Positions 16,036-24,063 of a DNA stretch of 34,456 bases are shown piece by piece. The notes beneath the pieces were generated by a model, which saw only the letters and a list, made by a program, of their open reading frames with translations, was not told where the DNA came from and searched no databases. The stretch comes from Leptolinea sp. GTDB lineage: Bacteria; Chloroflexota; Anaerolineae; Anaerolineales; Anaerolineaceae. The DNA lies in NCBI GenBank assembly GCA_012798535.1, contig JAAZMZ010000061.1, forward strand, positions 1 through 34,456, in the 5' to 3' direction. How positions within the stretch are numbered: position 1 is the first letter of the stretch; every line of letters begins with the position of its first letter. Both the position numbers and the translations under genes were made by a program.

Positions 16036-16466
16036 GGCGAGATATTCAGCGTTAATCAATGTTGTCCATAAAAGAAACCGGCAGGGTGGAATTAATTAAC
16101 ATGTGAGCGATTTCCGCCTGGAACAGTGTTACCTGAGTTGTTGTTGCAGGTTGGATTGACCGCGGACTATCGCGCATCTGTCTATAGGAGATTTTTCATA
16201 TCATTCCTAACGCGCAGGAAATCCAACAAGACCCCGGATAAATTGACCGGGTACACAGTGTTGGCCTCCCCACTCATATACTTTCAAACACCCCCGTGTC
16301 TCTACAGATTCTTATGGCGCGTTTCATTTCAGCATTTGTTGGATTTCCCGCACTCCTGCATTGTTGGGGATGTCAAGCATTGAATGGAGGCTTGTTCCAT
16401 CGCGGTCAATCCAACCTGCATGCTTCTTCCCGACGCACGCGATAAACAACGATGAAACAAGAGAAA
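16036..16466. other. Gene-free stretch
   Basis: No credible gene is seen in these 430 bases. An open frame of 85 codons (16126-16383) has an uneven composition, no RBS and no recognisable domain. The main content is the inverted-repeat element at 16145-16420. No tRNA or known RNA class was recognised. Confidence 0.6.
16145..16420. repeat. Nested inverted-repeat element (possible MITE-like unit or structured RNA)
   Basis: TGCAGGTTGGATTGACCGCG (16145-16164) is perfectly complementary to CGCGGTCAATCCAACCTGCA (16401-16420). The 20-bp arms bound a 276-base unit. Inside it a second pair, GGAAATCCAACAA (16217-16229) and TTGTTGGATTTCC (16336-16348), is also inverted and perfect over 13 bp. The unit has no transposase and no clear target-site duplication. 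It could be a non-autonomous mobile element, the scar of an insertion sequence, or a long-range folded RNA. Confidence 0.6.
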
Positions 16467-16502
16467 AACACGGTCACCCTGATTTTCATGAGTGACCGTG
16501 TT
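16467..16502. terminator. Terminator of the DUF2202 gene
   Basis: AACACGGTCAC (16467-16477) and GTGACCGTGTT (16492-16502) form an 11-bp perfect stem. On the minus strand it is followed by TTTTCTCTTG just after the DUF2202 gene stop. On the plus strand a T/A-rich tail follows, so it may work both ways. Confidence 0.8.
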
Positions 16503-16519
16503 CTACGTTTTATTAATAA

Positions 16520-17098
16520 TTATTCACAGGCTTGAAATGCCGGAAGATGATTGTTCAATGACGCATTCTGCAAATTATCAAAAACACGCAGAATATCGGA
16601 ATGGGTTACATCCGGCCGCAGCTCATCATATAACGCGGCGTCGGCGATCTCGGCTGCAGCGCCGGCTTCACAAGCCCCGGTGAGCGAGGTGAATGACAAA
16701 GGTGCTGTCAGTCCAGGATTGGCCGGCACATTGACTCCATATTTATCTGCCTGGCGGATCAGCGCGTCCACATGCTGTTGTTCTGATTGGGCAATCTCGG
16801 CGAACGGTACGACTTCTCCAAATTGGGCAATGACGCCTTTGTATAAGTTCAGTGCCCCATATTCTTCCAATATCGCCCGATTCAGTGAGTCCATTTCTTC
16901 AGCAGACAGCGCCGTCAATTGATTTCCGGTACCGGGGCCAGTCCCTCCACCATTTCCCGTATTATTTCGTCCTCCCGGTCCGCCCCCACGATCCAGTGTG
17001 TCGGCCAGAACGATATTCGGTGGTGTAAAAGCCACGGATGTGAATGCCAGTATGACGGCTGCCAGCAAGATTGTCCAACGTTTCCAATTATTTCTCAT
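16520..17098 (-). CDS. Secreted DUF2202 ferritin-like protein
   Basis: This 192-residue exported protein has a signal peptide or N-terminal anchor (residues 1-32), a Gly/Asn-rich linker (38-59) and a four-helix ferritin-like domain of the DUF2202 type. Candidate diiron ligands are Glu78/79 in 'ILEEYGALN' and the E106-x-x-H109 pair in 'IAQSEQQHVDAL'. 'LTALSAEEMDSLNRAILEEY' is the typical start of the DUF2202 domain. It may bind iron or have rubrerythrin-like redox activity outside the membrane; no experimental role is known to me. A GGAG RBS precedes the ATG. It is divergent from a membrane iron-sulfur protein gene, a pairing that suggests iron or redox metabolism. Confidence 0.87.
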   Translation of the reverse strand: MRNNWKRWTILLAAVILAFTSVAFTPPNIVLADTLDRGGGPGGRNNTGNGGGTGPGTGNQLTALSAEEMDSLNRAILEEYGALNLYKGVIAQFGEVVPFAEIAQSEQQHVDALIRQADKYGVNVPANPGLTAPLSFTSLTGACEAGAAAEIADAALYDELRPDVTHSDILRVFDNLQNASLNNHLPAFQACE

Positions 17099-17372
17099 TT
17101 TTTGCTCCTGTTTTTCAAAATGTTGAAATCAATATACTGGCAGGATATGAATTTCTATTGAAGATTGTGTGGATATCTTATGAAGTTCATAAATTATGTC
17201 AACTTCTTTTATTCATGGAAACCAGGCTCACCGACAGGATTTGAGGTCATTTTATGGTGGATATGCAAATATAAATTCCACATAAATTCATTTCTTGATT
17301 TGAAATCTTCATACGAAATTCACATAAGATAATTATTATCCGTTTTATATTCTTTTAGAAGGAGAACTTCAG
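17099..17372. promoter_or_regulatory. AT-rich divergent control region with palindrome TTATGAAGTTCATAA
   Basis: The 274-base spacer between the divergent DUF2202 and iron-sulfur protein genes is much richer in A/T than its surroundings. TTATGAAGTTCATAA (17178-17192) is a perfect 7-1-7 palindrome and a candidate operator. Two related tracts, AATTCCACATAA and AAATTCACATAA (near 17274-17285 and 17317-17327), repeat directly closer to the plus-strand gene. Clear -35/-10 pairs were not assigned. Confidence 0.45.
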
Positions 17373-18284
17373 ATGACAGTTCGTTCTATTAAAACTTCAG
17401 AAGCGCCACAAACAACCAAACCGCTGGGATTTCGAAGACTTTTTTCCCACCGGATCTTCCGGCGAATTGTGCAAATAGGAGTGGCTGGTTTTATCGCCTT
17501 CATTGCCATTCAACATGTGATAATAGGTGAAAATGGTCCGGTTGTTACCGCTTCTCCTGAAGCCTTTTGTCCGTTCGGTGGATTCGAGACCCTTTACAAA
17601 TACATCACGTCCGGAGGATCGTTCATCTCTCATACTCATCTATCGAATCTGGTCATTTTTTTGGCTGTACTGATTGTCTCTCTGATCTTGAGATCCGCCT
17701 TCTGTGGCTGGATTTGTCCTCTGGGTTTTCTGCAGGACCTGATCAACAACTTCAGCAAGATCATGCAAAAGGCATTTCCCGGGCTTCGCCGCAGTCTTCG
17801 TAATAAAAAATTGAAAGGGACACGGTTTGTGAAAATTGACCATTATCTCAGATACGTCAAATATCTTGTGCTGGTATGGGCCATCGGTGGTTCGGCTTAT
17901 TTTGGGTATATGGTCTTTCGCGACTATGATCCCTGGGCTGCGTTGTTGAACATAGCCGAGTTCTCTTTTACTCCGGGTATTGTTGTACTGGTCCTTATTG
18001 TTATTGCTTCATTGTTCATCGAACGTCCCTGGTGCCGGTATGCCTGTCCACTTGGTGCAATGACCGGCATTGTTGGCAAGATCAGCCCTATATATCTTAA
18101 AAGAGAAGAAAGCGCGTGTACATCCTGCAAACTCTGTACAAGATCCTGCCCGATGGGCCTTGAAGTTCACACCGCGAACAAAATTACTTCCGTTGATTGC
18201 ATCACCTGCCTGGAATGTGTTGGGACATGCCCGGAAAATGGCGCCCTGGAATTGAAAGCAGCATTCCCTTTTACGGGTAAATAA
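17373..18284 (+). CDS. Membrane 4Fe-4S ferredoxin-type protein, NapH/YccM-like
   Basis: This 303-residue polytopic membrane protein has about five transmembrane segments and a C-terminal cytoplasmic ferredoxin domain. Two membrane-edge cysteine motifs are present: 'FCGWICPLGFLQD' (Cys111, Cys115) and 'WCRYACPLGA' (Cys221, Cys225), the CxxxCP signature of the NapH/NosR/RdxA family. Two 4Fe-4S sites follow: C249-x2-C-x2-C-x3-CP (to 259) and C276-x2-C-x2-C-x3-CP (to 286). An extra Cys66 lies in 'EAFCPFGGFE'. Such proteins pass electrons across or along the membrane, often between the quinone pool and an extracytoplasmic partner. AAGGAG lies 8 bases ahead of the ATG. It is co-transcribed with the next gene (10-bp gap). 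The partner reductase is not in the window. Confidence 0.92.
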   Translation: MTVRSIKTSEAPQTTKPLGFRRLFSHRIFRRIVQIGVAGFIAFIAIQHVIIGENGPVVTASPEAFCPFGGFETLYKYITSGGSFISHTHLSNLVIFLAVLIVSLILRSAFCGWICPLGFLQDLINNFSKIMQKAFPGLRRSLRNKKLKGTRFVKIDHYLRYVKYLVLVWAIGGSAYFGYMVFRDYDPWAALLNIAEFSFTPGIVVLVLIVIASLFIERPWCRYACPLGAMTGIVGKISPIYLKREESACTSCKLCTRSCPMGLEVHTANKITSVDCITCLECVGTCPENGALELKAAFPFTGK

Positions 18285-18294
18285 GGAGACAAGA

Positions 18295-18936
18295 ATGCGT
18301 ATTAATCCAAATATCTATGGAATTCTGGTTGTTGCCGTCTTTTTTGGAACAATTCTGGGTTTTCAAGCAGCTGGATTCTGGTCTATCTCGGGAAAGGTGA
18401 CGGCTGACGGTCAGGCTATCCAACCTTTGGCGAACGATGTAAATTCTATAAAAGGCTGGATGACCCTGGAGCAAATCTCTTCGGTGTTCAATGTTTCTGT
18501 GTCAGAAATACTTCAACAATTTAGTCTTCCTGCCGACACGCCAGGGTCGACGGCAATTAAAGACCTTGAAAGTGAGACTTTTGACACCACAGGCCTAAAA
18601 ACCTGGTTGGAAGAAAAAGGGAATGTCGAACCGGTTATCACATCTGAAGTACTTCCTGCCATTTCTTCCGGTACAGAACCAAGCACTTTACCGGTAATTA
18701 CCACGGCTGCGGCGGTTGAATCTGCAGACCAGGCTGCTCCCGAATCCACGATCACCGGAAAAACCACATATCAAGATTTGCTGGATTGGGGTATTTCACA
18801 GGAAGCGATCGAGAGGATCATTGGGGGTGTGTTGCCTGAACGATCCACGATTATAAAAGACCACTTATCAGGCTTGGGTCTCGAATTCGGTACAATAAAA
18901 GCGCAACTCCAGGCAGAACTGGATAAAACAAAGTAG
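18295..18936 (+). CDS. Membrane-anchored protein with two helical repeats, partner of the iron-sulfur protein
   Basis: This 213-residue protein has one N-terminal membrane anchor (residues 8-29) and an extracytoplasmic part with two copies of a motif of about 55 residues. Copy 1 begins 'IKGWMTLEQISSVFNVSVSE' (52-71). Copy 2 begins 'ITGKTTYQDLLDWGISQEAI' (153-172). Both continue with LP, IKD and a helix ending in TIK or GLK. The I-x-G-x-x-T start followed by a helix and an LP turn reminds me of short extracytoplasmic repeats found beside membrane ferredoxin and FMN-binding proteins, but I cannot name the family. It has no cysteine and no cofactor motif. It starts 10 bp after the iron-sulfur gene (RBS AAGGAG), so the two products probably form one complex. 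Confidence 0.75.
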   Translation: MRINPNIYGILVVAVFFGTILGFQAAGFWSISGKVTADGQAIQPLANDVNSIKGWMTLEQISSVFNVSVSEILQQFSLPADTPGSTAIKDLESETFDTTGLKTWLEEKGNVEPVITSEVLPAISSGTEPSTLPVITTAAAVESADQAAPESTITGKTTYQDLLDWGISQEAIERIIGGVLPERSTIIKDHLSGLGLEFGTIKAQLQAELDKTK

Positions 18937-18944
18937 ATGCTGAT

Positions 18945-18977
18945 AGACCTGGTGTGGTAAAACCAGGTCTTTTTTTT
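18945..18977 (+). terminator. Rho-independent terminator of the iron-sulfur operon
   Basis: AGACCTGGT (18945-18953) and ACCAGGTCT (18962-18970) form a 9-bp stem with an 8-base loop. The stem runs directly into eight T residues, 8 bases after the stop codon. Confidence 0.93.
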
Positions 18978-19030
18978 CAGGCTAATAAAACGTAACAAAA
19001 TGGAACGAAATCAGTCATACTAATTAAGCA

Positions 19031-19573
19031 ATGGATTCCATCGACGAGCAATCCCTGATAAAAAGCGCCAGAGCTTTTGATCATTCGGTCCTGGGTGTGA
19101 TCTATGATCGTTATAGTCCGATGCTCTACCGCTATGCCATGCGTTTACTTGGAGATCAATCCCTCGCAGAAGAATGTGTCGCCGAGACCTTTTCACGTTT
19201 TCTGAAATCTCTGCGTGCCGGGCAGGGACCAGAAAACCATTTGCAGGCATACCTTTTTCGAATTGCCCATAACTGGATCACAGACGCCTATCGCAGACAG
19301 ATACCGCTCTCGCTTGAGTTAATGGATTCTCTTCCGGGTGAGGAGAGATTGCCTGTTGAAAATCAAGTTTCGACTACTCTTGAAATACGGCAGGTTCAAA
19401 TGGCATTGAGATTATTAACCTCGGACCAACGTGTAGTTATCAGTCTGCGATTTCTGGAAGGTTGGAGTCATGAAGAAATTGCCGTAGTTTTAAATAAACC
19501 GGTTGGTGCCATCAGAGCTTTGCAATTCAGGGCTTTGAACAGGTTGCGCGAGTTGTTGTTAGTCGATGAGTGA
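19031..19573 (+). CDS. ECF-type RNA polymerase sigma factor
   Basis: This 180-residue sigma-70 family factor has only regions 2 and 4, as ECF factors do. Region 2 is 'VIYDRYSPMLYRYAMRLLGD' and the -10 recognition helix 'LAEECVAETFSRFLKSL' (about 23-60). Region 4 is 'LTSDQRVVISLRFLEGWSHE' followed by the recognition helix 'VLNKPVGAIRALQFRALNRL' (about 120-175). There is no clear Shine-Dalgarno sequence before ATG 19031, so the message may be nearly leaderless. The gene overlaps the DUF5667 gene by 8 bases. The pairing with a membrane protein suggests control by an anti-sigma-like partner, which is inference. Confidence 0.93.
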   Translation: MDSIDEQSLIKSARAFDHSVLGVIYDRYSPMLYRYAMRLLGDQSLAEECVAETFSRFLKSLRAGQGPENHLQAYLFRIAHNWITDAYRRQIPLSLELMDSLPGEERLPVENQVSTTLEIRQVQMALRLLTSDQRVVISLRFLEGWSHEEIAVVLNKPVGAIRALQFRALNRLRELLLVDE

Positions 19574-20708
19574 GAGAGCGATGATGAAACACAACAGTGA
19601 TGCGGAAATAAGACTCCTTCAGAAACTTGCCGTTCTGAACTCTGTTCCCGAACGAGATACTCAAAAAGCTGCGGAGGGTCGCCGAGTATTTCTACAACAG
19701 GCTCAACATGAAAGAAATCTCGTAACAACTCGGGGGAAACCACGTCATAAGGAGTGGATAGATGAAATTCAATCGATATTCTCCATTCCTCGAAAGGAAC
19801 ATTCCCCGATGATCAGCACAATTTCTGCCATTCTACTTGCCATATCTTTGATTCTGGGCGGAGGAGGGATCACCGTCGCCGCGGCGCAAAACAGCCTGCC
19901 CGACGAACCTCTGTACGGCCTTAAATTGCTCAGTGAAGATGTCTTGATGATGGTATCAACGGATCCTCTTTCCCGATCTCAACTGGCCACTGATTTGACA
20001 GATCGACGGGCTTCAGAAATTCAGACGATGATTGACAAAACCGATATTCCATCTGAGAGTGTTCAAAGCCGTTATATTAACGAAATTGAACAATCCATTC
20101 GTTACGCGCTAAACCTTCCTGATCAACAGGCCGTTCTGGCGCTGTATGAAATCAGGACCAGACTGCAGACGCAGCAGGAGATGATGCAGCAAACCCGTTC
20201 CAATAGCTCTGCCGAGGGCATGATGATAATGGAACAATCGCGATCGATGTTGCGGCAGTACATCAACCTTCTTGATGAAGAAATGACAACTCCAGACAGA
20301 TTGCGAGACCAGCTGCGTGATCAGATACTACTTCAAGATCGTGATCGGGAACAATTAAAGACAAACATTCCGGTCACCGAGGAGACATCCATTCCACCCG
20401 TAACAGAGGAGCAGTCCGTCCTGCATACGGATATTCCAACTCAAGGTCAGGGTAATGGGATGGAAAACTGCCCGAACTGTACAATCACTCCAGAAAAGCA
20501 GGCGGGGAATGGCCCAGTTACAGAAAGCACTCAATCACAGGGAAATAGGAATGGGCAAAATTCTGGAGCAGAAGTCCAGGCAACATCGACACCGGTGAAT
20601 GCAAATAATCTCCCACAGACTCAAAATCAAAATAACCGACCGGCGCAGAGTGATTCCGGCGGTCAATCAGATAGTGGATCTTCGGGGAGCTCCAACGGGA
20701 AGCATTAA
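19566..20708 (+). CDS. DUF5667 membrane protein, probable regulatory partner of the ECF sigma factor
   Basis: This 380-residue protein has a cytoplasmic N-terminus (1-80), one transmembrane segment (about 82-105), and the DUF5667 block 'LPDEPLYGLKLLSEDVLMMV' (111-130). Long helices rich in Gln, Arg and Met follow (about 135-270), then a low-complexity Gln/Asn/Ser tail. The tail holds a CPNC pair (Cys292, Cys295), a possible extracytoplasmic redox or metal site. The 'LYGLK..E' motif after a TM helix, next to an ECF sigma gene, is a recurrent arrangement in Chloroflexota and Actinobacteria. An anti-sigma or signal-sensing role is likely but not shown. Translation is coupled to the sigma gene by the 8-base overlap; internal ATGs at 19581 and 19584 are alternative starts. 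Confidence 0.85.
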   Translation: MSERAMMKHNSDAEIRLLQKLAVLNSVPERDTQKAAEGRRVFLQQAQHERNLVTTRGKPRHKEWIDEIQSIFSIPRKEHSPMISTISAILLAISLILGGGGITVAAAQNSLPDEPLYGLKLLSEDVLMMVSTDPLSRSQLATDLTDRRASEIQTMIDKTDIPSESVQSRYINEIEQSIRYALNLPDQQAVLALYEIRTRLQTQQEMMQQTRSNSSAEGMMIMEQSRSMLRQYINLLDEEMTTPDRLRDQLRDQILLQDRDREQLKTNIPVTEETSIPPVTEEQSVLHTDIPTQGQGNGMENCPNCTITPEKQAGNGPVTESTQSQGNRNGQNSGAEVQATSTPVNANNLPQTQNQNNRPAQSDSGGQSDSGSSGSSNGKH

Positions 20709-20762
20709 CGAGACTAAAAATTTTGAGGTCAATTCCGGATTTAACCCGGTGAGTTCAACAAA

Positions 20763-20792
20763 ACAGGTGGGATTACACACGATCCCACCTGT
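20763..20792. terminator. Bidirectional terminator between convergent genes
   Basis: ACAGGTGGGAT (20763-20773) and ATCCCACCTGT (20782-20792) form an 11-bp perfect stem between the DUF5667 gene and a convergent small gene. Minus-strand transcripts continue into TTTTGTTG. The plus-strand tail is CGTGTTCTC, so termination is better in the minus direction. Confidence 0.75.
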
Positions 20793-20827
20793 CGTGTTCT
20801 CTAGGGTACGGAAAACCAACAATTAAA

Positions 20828-21073
20828 CTACCGGCCTATCTCGCGGGCGGCCTTCTGCAGGAGCGTATACCCGTGCTTGATCAGCAGAGTGAGCTCTTTA
20901 TCCGAAGGGATGATCCCCTTCTCATATTGTTCCAGCGCGCGCAGCATGGCGCCGCGCACCCCGCTGGCGCGGTGCGCCACCACTGAATCGGCAGATATGC
21001 GTTCCAATCGAAAGAGAAGGAACTGCAGTGTATCGATCAGGTCATCGGTCAATGTTTCGGTCATCGAGATCAT
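20828..21073 (-). CDS. Small helical protein of unknown function
   Basis: This 81-residue, all-helical, soluble protein has no signal peptide and no cysteine. The core 'LIDTLQFLLFRLERISADSV' and the Arg-rich 'AHRASGVRGAMLRALEQYE' suggest an amphipathic helical bundle, perhaps a dimer or an adaptor. I recognise no family. A second Met three codons in (21064) could be the true start; neither has a strong RBS. It has its own terminator and its codon use looks like the neighbours, so it is probably real. Confidence 0.65.
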   Translation of the reverse strand: MISMTETLTDDLIDTLQFLLFRLERISADSVVAHRASGVRGAMLRALEQYEKGIIPSDKELTLLIKHGYTLLQKAAREIGR

Positions 21074-21165
21074 ATTCTAAACCCGTTTGAATTGGTTCTT
21101 TTAACCTTCGTTTGTTCGAATCGATATAATAATGTTGATTCGAATCAATTTTTCCAGGGCGGGTT

Positions 21166-22479
21166 ATGAATAGAATTGGTCAATTCTGTATCCTTATTAT
21201 AGTGATACTATCGGTCGGTTGTTCCCCTCAATTTGCAGAGACTTCTGCCGCGACAATCCGAACAACCCCGGCCGTTCAAGCCATGCCAGACCTGGCGGAT
21301 ACATACACAGAGGAATTCAAGATCACGGATTTCGATTCCGTGCATTCTCCGGTCAATGCAGATACGAATGAATCCCTCATATTCGGTAATCTCCCGGTAA
21401 CCCCGCCATCCGTTGATACCCCGGACGACCTGGCGCAATTCCTGGGCCGCTGGGAAGGTTACAGCTACGCTCTACCGGTCAAGAAAGACCGCAAGCTGGT
21501 TCTGCATATTGCCGAGATCTCCGGGCAGGGTGGGATTCTATATGGATGGAGCGGCACAAACCTGCAATACCCTGATGGAGTCGCCAAAACCCATTTCAGG
21601 ATCACCCGTGATAAGGGTGCACCGGTTATCGAATTCCAACTGATCTGGATCGACGGCAGCCGCCTGGTCGACAGATTCTCGTATGATTCCGAAAAGAAAA
21701 TCCTTCGCGGGGAATCTCTGGAAGCGGACAGCGGCCGATCTATGGATGTGTACGAATTGACCCGCGAGCAGACCTTTTTTGTGTATAGGGATTATGACCG
21801 GTATCTGGCTGGAAAGAATATCACCACCCGCAAGTTTACTAACAAAGACCTGGAGGTTCTTAGTAAAGGATACTTACTCTATCTGCCCGATGGGTATGCG
21901 GAAGATACACAGAATAAATGGCCGTTAATCTTCTTCCTGCATGGAGCCGGCGATTGCGGCAAGAACCTGCAGATCCTGGCGAAAGCCAGCCCTTATATGT
22001 ATATCCGGCAGAAAGGCCCGCTGCCGGCCGTCATTGCCGCGCCTTTATTCGCGGAAAAATGCGACCAGTCGCTTCTTCCTGAAGCGTTTCTGGAGGGTTC
22101 TCTGGATGCGATTCTGGCAGAATACCGGGTGGATCCTGATCGCATCTATTTAACCGGCTTGAGTCTGGGAGGTGAAGCCACCTACCGCCTTGCCTTGCAC
22201 CGGCCGGAGACGTTTGCCGCGCTGGCTCCGTTATGCGGTTTTCTGATGAATGCGAATGCAAAGGAAATGCAGAAGATCAAGAATATTCCAGTGTGGGCGA
22301 TTCATGGAGCTGACGACACGATCGTCAAACCGGATTGGGGACAGCAGCCGGTGAATGCCCTGAAGGAAGCCGGTGGGACTGTCAAATTCACATTATTGCC
22401 CGGGCACGACCATGATGTCTGGACAGATACCTATTCCGACCCGGCTTTCTATGACTGGCTGCTGGCACAGCATAGATAA
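21166..22479 (+). CDS. Exported lipoprotein esterase, alpha/beta-hydrolase fold
   Basis: This 437-residue lipoprotein has the lipobox LSVGC (Cys19). An N-terminal beta-rich region (about 85-200, starting 'FLGRWEGYSYALPVKKDRKL') precedes an alpha/beta-hydrolase domain (230-437). The oxyanion turn is FFLHGAGDCG (256-265). The nucleophile is Ser333 in GLSLGG, with Asp384 in GADDTIV and His416 in LPGHDHDVW. This layout matches the PHB-depolymerase/LpqC-like and dienelactone-hydrolase-related esterases, often found as two-domain surface enzymes that cleave acyl or feruloyl esters from polysaccharides. The exact ester is unknown. AGGGCGGG precedes the ATG. It stands alone, convergent with the glycosyltransferase gene. 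Confidence 0.9.
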   Translation: MNRIGQFCILIIVILSVGCSPQFAETSAATIRTTPAVQAMPDLADTYTEEFKITDFDSVHSPVNADTNESLIFGNLPVTPPSVDTPDDLAQFLGRWEGYSYALPVKKDRKLVLHIAEISGQGGILYGWSGTNLQYPDGVAKTHFRITRDKGAPVIEFQLIWIDGSRLVDRFSYDSEKKILRGESLEADSGRSMDVYELTREQTFFVYRDYDRYLAGKNITTRKFTNKDLEVLSKGYLLYLPDGYAEDTQNKWPLIFFLHGAGDCGKNLQILAKASPYMYIRQKGPLPAVIAAPLFAEKCDQSLLPEAFLEGSLDAILAEYRVDPDRIYLTGLSLGGEATYRLALHRPETFAALAPLCGFLMNANAKEMQKIKNIPVWAIHGADDTIVKPDWGQQPVNALKEAGGTVKFTLLPGHDHDVWTDTYSDPAFYDWLLAQHR

Positions 22480-22524
22480 GTGTCAGACGGATCCGAACTT
22501 GAGGCCCGAGAATGGCCGGTTGAC

Positions 22525-24063
22525 CTAAGGATTTTGCCGGCCTGAGCAGGTGATGGTAGTCGCACCATGACCGGCAAGCGAACAGGCAGGCCGCTGCGGA
22601 TTGGCCTGCGCGATCGCCACGGCCGTCCAATCCTCACCCGTCGGGAATTGCAGGCCAGGGTAGGTGAATTCAAGTGTCTGCTGGTACCAGCCGTAGGGCA
22701 GTAACCCTTCCACCACTACAGCTATATCCGGGCGTTGTTTGAGGGCGAAATGGTAATACCAGAGGGTAAAGGAACTTTCATCATCCGCGGTGAATGCCAG
22801 CGCGTCCCGCGGCAGGCTACGCACAGCCTCTTGCCCGAATTTCTCGGCGCGCAGGTCATAGGACGCGTCCACTGCGGGCAGGGTCTGCGATCCATGCCAG
22901 ATCAACAGCGAGATGATCAACAGGCCCACGGGAAACCAGGCGAAACGGCAGCGTGCCACGCAGAATTCGATGATCTCCTGCAATCCGGCGGCCGCCCAAA
23001 AAAGATAGACCATGACCGCAGGGATAAGATAAACATAGGAATCGAACGACCCATAAACCAGCGTGAAAATCGCGTGGCTGATGAAAATCCAGAAAAAGGG
23101 GATCATCCGGGTGAAATTAACCCGGTTACCGGCGAGAAAAAAGACAGCCAGGAACAGACCGATCAACCCGGCCTGGTCGATCAATATTCCAGACAGCCCT
23201 CGCAGGCGTTCGAACGAGTAAACCATGGTGAAATTGGATCGATAGATGCTGCCGGATACCAGATCAAAAAAAGCCTGCGGGGTTACGGGATTCCCCCAGT
23301 TCACCGGCGGGTGTCCCAGCGCCCGGACGGGCAGCAGGAGGTACACAGATAGACCGGCCAGAACCCCGATGAAACGCCGCCCGATGTGCTTTTTCAGATC
23401 GCGGCAAACGGCCTTCCCATCCCAGAACAGAAGGGGAAGCAATAAAATTGAAATCAGATGGCAGCCAATTGCCAATCCCACCGTCAATCCGCGCAGAAAG
23501 TTGCCGTTCCATTTCGTTTCTTCGCCGGTCGCCTGGAACAGAATGACTGCGGTCAATAATGCCTGCAGCCCGTAGACTTCTGTGATGACCGCCTGTGACC
23601 AGACCAGGGGAGCCAGTCCGAAGGCCAGCGCGGCGCTCCACGAAGCCAGTCCGGAGAAGGCCCGGCGGCCGGACACCCGGTTACTGAGGAAAAAGAGAAT
23701 GGCGGCTGCCAGCGATGTGCAGATAGCCGACAGCATGTTGGTACGCCAGGCCAGGTCACCCGGCAGGATCAACTGAAAACCTCGCGCCAGCAGCAGGTAA
23801 AGCGGAAAGCCGCCCGGATGCGGCACACCGCCGGTCGCGGCCGCGGTGATCAGGTCTCCGCCGTCCGTACCGCCGTTCGCCCAGGAAAGGCCGGGAGCCA
23901 GGGTGAAACCGTAGATGATCAGAAGAATTAGAAGTATGCCGGCTGCCAGCAGCCACAATCCCGGCCTGTGCGGAATGAAAAAAGCCAGGGAAGTGGAGCG
24001 GCTTCCCTGGCGTGAACGGTCAGAAGGGTCGGGCATCCGGGATTTATTTTCCCAGAAGGGCAT
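22525..24063 (-). CDS. DUF2723 membrane protein, glycosyltransferase (PMT-like)
   Basis: This 512-residue polytopic membrane protein has about ten hydrophobic segments. The first extracytoplasmic loop 'GGTDGGDLITAAATGGVPHP' with 'GGFPLYLLL' is the DUF2723 hallmark. It resembles the acidic-residue loop of GT-C glycosyltransferases (protein O-mannosyltransferase superfamily), which use polyprenyl-phosphate sugars. The C-terminal 100 residues form a soluble extracytoplasmic tail ('LPRDALAFTADDESSFTLWY'). I start it at ATG 24063, with AGGA 4 bases upstream; a start at 24090 is possible. It overlaps the stop of the preceding small secreted-protein gene by about 20 bp. The role is probably glycosylation of surface proteins or glycans. 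Confidence 0.88.
   Translation of the reverse strand: MPFWENKSRMPDPSDRSRQGSRSTSLAFFIPHRPGLWLLAAGILLILLIIYGFTLAPGLSWANGGTDGGDLITAAATGGVPHPGGFPLYLLLARGFQLILPGDLAWRTNMLSAICTSLAAAILFFLSNRVSGRRAFSGLASWSAALAFGLAPLVWSQAVITEVYGLQALLTAVILFQATGEETKWNGNFLRGLTVGLAIGCHLISILLLPLLFWDGKAVCRDLKKHIGRRFIGVLAGLSVYLLLPVRALGHPPVNWGNPVTPQAFFDLVSGSIYRSNFTMVYSFERLRGLSGILIDQAGLIGLFLAVFFLAGNRVNFTRMIPFFWIFISHAIFTLVYGSFDSYVYLIPAVMVYLFWAAAGLQEIIEFCVARCRFAWFPVGLLIISLLIWHGSQTLPAVDASYDLRAEKFGQEAVRSLPRDALAFTADDESSFTLWYYHFALKQRPDIAVVVEGLLPYGWYQQTLEFTYPGLQFPTGEDWTAVAIAQANPQRPACSLAGHGATTITCSGRQNP

Noticed and set aside
16126..16383. 85-codon open frame within the inverted-repeat element
   Set aside because: No RBS, no homology that I can recognise, and its length is set by the repeat arms. 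It may be a decayed fragment but cannot be supported as a gene.
23264..23641. Shifted-frame minus-strand open frame inside the DUF2723 gene
   Set aside because: The correct frame has continuous transmembrane segments and family motifs; this frame is a shadow.
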